A stretch of 6,370 nucleotides of DNA, from positions 1 to 6,370 of the forward strand of contig CAKZMS010000008.1 of NCBI GenBank assembly GCA_937128785.1, in the 5' to 3' direction. The DNA is from an uncultured Opitutaceae bacterium. GTDB lineage: Bacteria; Verrucomicrobiota; Verrucomicrobiia; Opitutales; Opitutaceae. Below the pieces are notes generated by a model. That model did no database searches, was not told where the DNA came from, and saw nothing but the letters and a program-made list of their open reading frames with translations. The position numbers were made by a program, and so were the translations under genes. Positions 5,804 through 6,370 of this stretch are shown piece after piece (the stretch's first letter is position 1; each line of letters begins with the position of its first letter).

Positions 5804-6370
5804 ATGTTTCGCCCCACCATCACCCGCCTCGCTCTGGCCTGCCTGAGTCTTGTTTTCCCCCTCGCGCACTCTGTGGCGGCCGACCAACCCGTGCCGTCCA
5901 TGTGGACGGCTGACAACGGCGATGGTTCCTACACGAATCCACTGTTCTACGACGAGTTTTCCGATCCCGATCTGATCCGGGTGGGCGAAGACTACTACCT
6001 GACGGGCACCACCATGCATTCCATGCCGGGCCTGCCGGTGCTGCATTCGCGGGACTTGGTGAACTGGGAGCTGAAGAGCTATGCGCTCGACGAACTCGAC
6101 CTCGGTCCCGAATACCGCCTCGAAAACGGCGAGACCATTTACGGCCAAGGGATCTGGGCGCCCTCCTTCCGCTACCACAACGGCACGTTCCACATCTTCG
6201 CCAACGTCAACGGCCAAACCACTCAGCACTTTACCGCCACCGACCCGGCCGGGCCGTGGGAGCAACGCGCGATGAAGCGCTCACTGCACGATCTGTCGGT
6301 GCTGTTCGAGGAGGATGGTCGCACGTTCGTGGTGTGGGGAGAGCGCGAAATGCGCCTGGCCCAGTTGAAC
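5804..6370 (+). CDS. Secreted GH43-family glycoside hydrolase, N-terminal part (3' truncated by window)
   Basis: The frame is open from ATG 5804 to the window end, 189 residues. Residues 1-26 form a Sec signal peptide: Arg residues, the core LALACLSLVFPLA, and a likely cut after SVAA. The catalytic five-bladed propeller then starts. FSDPDLIRVGEDYYLTGTT (52-70) carries the general base (Asp54), PGLPVLHSRDLVNWE (75-89) and GIWAPSFRYHNGTFHIFAN (116-134) are typical GH43 strands, and HDLSVLFEEDGRTFVVWG (162-179) carries the second conserved Asp (Asp163, pKa modulator). The general-acid Glu lies beyond the window. GH43 enzymes act as beta-xylosidases, alpha-arabinofuranosidases or arabinanases; the subfamily cannot be fixed, though it resembles the beta-xylosidase-like groups. 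ATG 5804 is preferred because it directly begins the signal peptide; the ribosome site is weak (AGG at 5796-5798). It is separated from the upstream operon by 655 bases and is probably transcribed on its own. Confidence 0.88.
   Translation, partial: MFRPTITRLALACLSLVFPLAHSVAADQPVPSMWTADNGDGSYTNPLFYDEFSDPDLIRVGEDYYLTGTTMHSMPGLPVLHSRDLVNWELKSYALDELDLGPEYRLENGETIYGQGIWAPSFRYHNGTFHIFANVNGQTTQHFTATDPAGPWEQRAMKRSLHDLSVLFEEDGRTFVVWGEREMRLAQLN

Overview
The window is about 60% G+C bacterial DNA with five protein-coding regions, all on the + strand, plus a 655-base stretch holding a decayed gene and many palindromes. The gene content suggests a Gram-negative polysaccharide degrader: an outer-membrane TonB-type barrel, a UxuA-family dehydratase, a URO-D-superfamily protein and a secreted glycosidase. 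Together with weak or absent Shine-Dalgarno sites, this fits Verrucomicrobiota, most likely an Opitutaceae-like lineage. That placement is inference from gene style; no marker gene is present.

Layout. Positions 3-455 are the C-terminal part of a TolB/PD40-type beta-propeller protein. Positions 592-2925 encode a TonB-dependent-receptor-like outer-membrane barrel with a strongly shortened plug. Its signal peptide can be read in frame upstream of the first ATG, but that stretch has no usual start codon. Positions 2949-4052 (TTG start) encode a mannonate dehydratase-like TIM-barrel enzyme that keeps the full UxuA metal and catalytic set. Positions 4093-5148 encode a URO-D/MtaA-fold protein that lacks both the MtaA zinc cysteines and the HemE N-terminal motif. 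These three genes are separated by only 23 and 40 bases and probably form one transcription unit.

Positions 5149-5803 contain no intact gene. They hold tandem hairpins, a 52-base two-part palindrome, a frameshifted and truncated remnant of a CarF/Kua (PEDS1-like) lipid desaturase at 5327-5524, and then repeats and overlapping hairpins that look like dispersed intergenic elements. A secreted GH43-type glycosidase starts at 5804 and runs off the window end.

How the genes may work together (inference): the GH43 enzyme would trim xylan- or arabinan-type glycans, the barrel would import fragments, and the UxuA-like enzyme would feed a uronate-derived sugar acid to 2-keto-3-deoxygluconate. The URO-D-like partner is the unknown piece. 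A role on a modified, possibly O-methylated, sugar acid is a testable idea, but the missing zinc ligands argue against ordinary corrinoid methyl transfer.
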